Shown: piece by piece, positions 19,531 through 21,150 of the stretch | Layout: every line of letters begins with the position of its first letter | Numbering within the stretch: the first letter of the stretch is position 1 | Source: Pelargonium nanum | Lineage: Eukaryota > Streptophyta > Magnoliopsida > Geraniales > Geraniaceae | Length of the DNA stretch: 21,150 nucleotides | NCBI GenBank assembly: GCA_036897485.1 | Contig: JAYMTF010001821.1 | Coordinates: 1-21,150 of the forward strand | Reading direction: 5' to 3' | Translations under genes and position numbers: made by a program | Notes under the pieces: model-generated | Told to the model about the DNA's origin: nothing | What the model saw: the letters and a program-made list of their open reading frames with translations, nothing else | Databases searched by the model: none

Positions 19531-19620
19531 ATCATTTTTCTCAATAATTCCAAATTTAAATAGCTAATAATAAACTATTAATATCTATGTGATTGCAAAT
19601 ATACTAAGCATCTACCAACA

Positions 19621-19836
19621 AACAAGGACGGATCCAAAAATTTAGACAATGGAGGTAAAATTATAGGACAATGAGATAAATATTTTAATTATTGAGACAC
19701 ATTGAAAAAAAAAAATATTTCAGTAGGGGAAAACTATAAAAAAATAGTAAAGATAAAACAATAAACATACATTTAGTAAATTTTCAAAAAAAAAAAAAAA
19801 GCACCCTTATTTCTACATTTGTCCTTGCCAACAAAT
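19621..19836. repeat. Possible degenerate repeat element
   Basis: The left side has ACAAGGACGGATCCAAAAAT and the right side TACATTTGTCCTTGCC, giving short inverted AAGGAC/GTCCTT ends. Between them are several A-rich runs, including one of 15 A at about 19786-19800. A GGATCCAAAAATTT block also occurs at about 3209-3222. Weak evidence. Confidence 0.25.
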
Positions 19837-20924
19837 ATACATATTCAACATGATGTAGAAAGATAACTATAAATTCTTATACAATTAAAATCAAATATTA
19901 ATTTTCTTTACGCACTGTCAGACAATTTACAAATAAATTTAAATAACACGACAAATACATAACTATGATACAAGATATTAACATGAAAACGTTTTGATTT
20001 GACTTCAACAACTTCACATGAGATGTTAATTAAAATAGAATAAATTTCATGCGAATTACATAATAATAATAATATTTTTAGATGAAAATTTTATAATAAC
20101 GCAAAAGAAAAGTTTTTATTTTTTATTTTTCTCGTTTGTTTGTTGACATATATTGTATCAAATCGTACAAATTCTAATCTCATCATTCTTCTTACGTATT
20201 TAACAAACGTCAAATCATTCTAACAAAAAAAGACGAATAATTATTAGTTGCACGAGCTCGTAATCATGATGTCTAATTGCCTTCATTATCCATATTTCTT
20301 TTTCAATCAAAAACCAAATAATCATGTTTGTGAACCACTAATCACACCATGTGATCATGATTAAGCTATACTAACAACTAAATTAATCTGTGGTCGTTAG
20401 TGTCACCTAATTTAAAGAATCTTTATAATTAATTTAGTTGTGAACTAATTAAAAATAAACATATGGTTGAGTCAATGTGACATAGTGGCAAGCTGGCAAT
20501 TTTTTGTCATTTCCATGAGATTTAATTCCAAAACATAATTTTCACAAAATGAATAAAAACAAACAATCTTATCATGAATACAAGAATATTTTGTGGCCTA
20601 ACTCACCTAATTTATTTTTTTATTTATTTAGTATTTGAATTAGATACCTGGAATACTTCACCAAATTATCACATCTTCAATAGAAGCAGAATAGCTGGAT
20701 ATACCAGATTCAGCTGCACCACAATGACACAAATAGTGAAATGATTTGATAATTGTATAAAAATCCAGATTATTAAAAGCAATTATTTTGGAATTGATTA
20801 GACTTATATGGATGGAGACTCAATTAATAAATCGGTTTTCTTTTATAATAATTTGGTGAAAACATAAAACTGAGTAATGAAACTGTTTAACTCGTTTAAC
20901 TAAATTCATAAATTGAATAGAATT
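19837..20924. other. Intergenic AT-rich tract, no gene seen
   Basis: Low-complexity AT-rich sequence with no recognisable exon, RNA gene or bounded repeat on either strand. Confidence 0.45.
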
Positions 20925-20968
20925 AAATGGGCATAAGTTGACTGATATAAGTCAATTTATGCCCATTT
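20925..20968. repeat. Near-perfect hairpin with 19-bp arms
   Basis: The arms at 20925-20943 (AAATGGGCATAAGTTGACT) and 20950-20968 pair with a single G/T-type mismatch around a 6-nt loop, GATATA. Weaker outer pairing is suggested by GTTTAAC at about 20884-20900 and GTTAAAC at about 20979-20985, so this could be the centre of a small foldback transposon. No target duplication or coding context is seen. Confidence 0.6.
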
Positions 20969-21150
20969 TACTATATGTTAAACTTGTTTCAAATAAATAG
21001 ATAAGATTTTACTTATTAACTTTTGAATGTGAGAGAATATAACAAAAATTTAAGGAATTGTGAAAATTGAATGGGACTTATTACAAATTTGACCGATAAA
21101 TCTATACTATAGTATGTTAAACTTGGTGAGAAGGCACTAGGTAATGCCAC

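Noticed and set aside
1..21150. CRISPR array, operon-like system or defence island
   Set aside because: The genes are intron-containing plant genes with separate promoters. No regularly spaced direct repeats or bacterial-type gene arrangement is present.

Overview
This is plant nuclear DNA, most likely from a eudicot. It is AT-rich, with long intergenic tracts full of degenerate mobile elements. The genes have short GT-AG introns, and their protein families and exon patterns are plant ones. No species can be named from the sequence alone. All three recognisable protein-coding genes lie on the minus strand.

Layout. (1) 1-5076: no gene; a Helitron-like element (619-1201), a small inverted-repeat element (3103-3272), a foldback repeat (about 3645-4090) and a miniature LTR element (about 4109-4548). 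(2) 5077-7065: a complete four-exon class III secretory peroxidase of 338 aa that resembles Arabidopsis PRX11, with a TATA box at 7122-7132. (3) 7066-9774: intergenic, with a hAT-type miniature element flanked by 8-bp target duplications (7889-8033) and the left arm of a large direct repeat. (4) 9775-12150 and 14990-18042: two tandem LAG1/LOH (TLC-domain) ceramide synthase genes, called copy A and copy B here. (5) 18043-21150: intergenic, with a probable copy B promoter, a second foldback repeat and a near-perfect 19-bp-arm hairpin.

The main interest is the ceramide synthase pair. Flanking repeats (8241-8770 matching 12341-12930, and 9241-9700 matching 14334-14740) show that a unit of several kb was duplicated head-to-tail. 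Copy B looks intact: six exons, 308 aa, complete Lag1 motif and an acidic C-terminal tail. Copy A keeps exons 1-5 open with good splice sites. It differs in three ways: valine replaces the second aspartate of the HDxxD part of the Lag1 motif (residue 191), a 5-nt deletion near the end of exon 5 shifts the frame, and exon 6 is missing. The reading frame therefore stops on bases of the former splice donor, giving 296 aa without the acidic tail. Similarity to copy B upstream of the start codon also ends about 185-190 bp out, so copy A has probably lost the ancestral promoter. Copy A is either decaying or has become a non-canonical paralogue. No known multi-gene pathway cluster is evident, and the peroxidase appears to be an unrelated neighbour.
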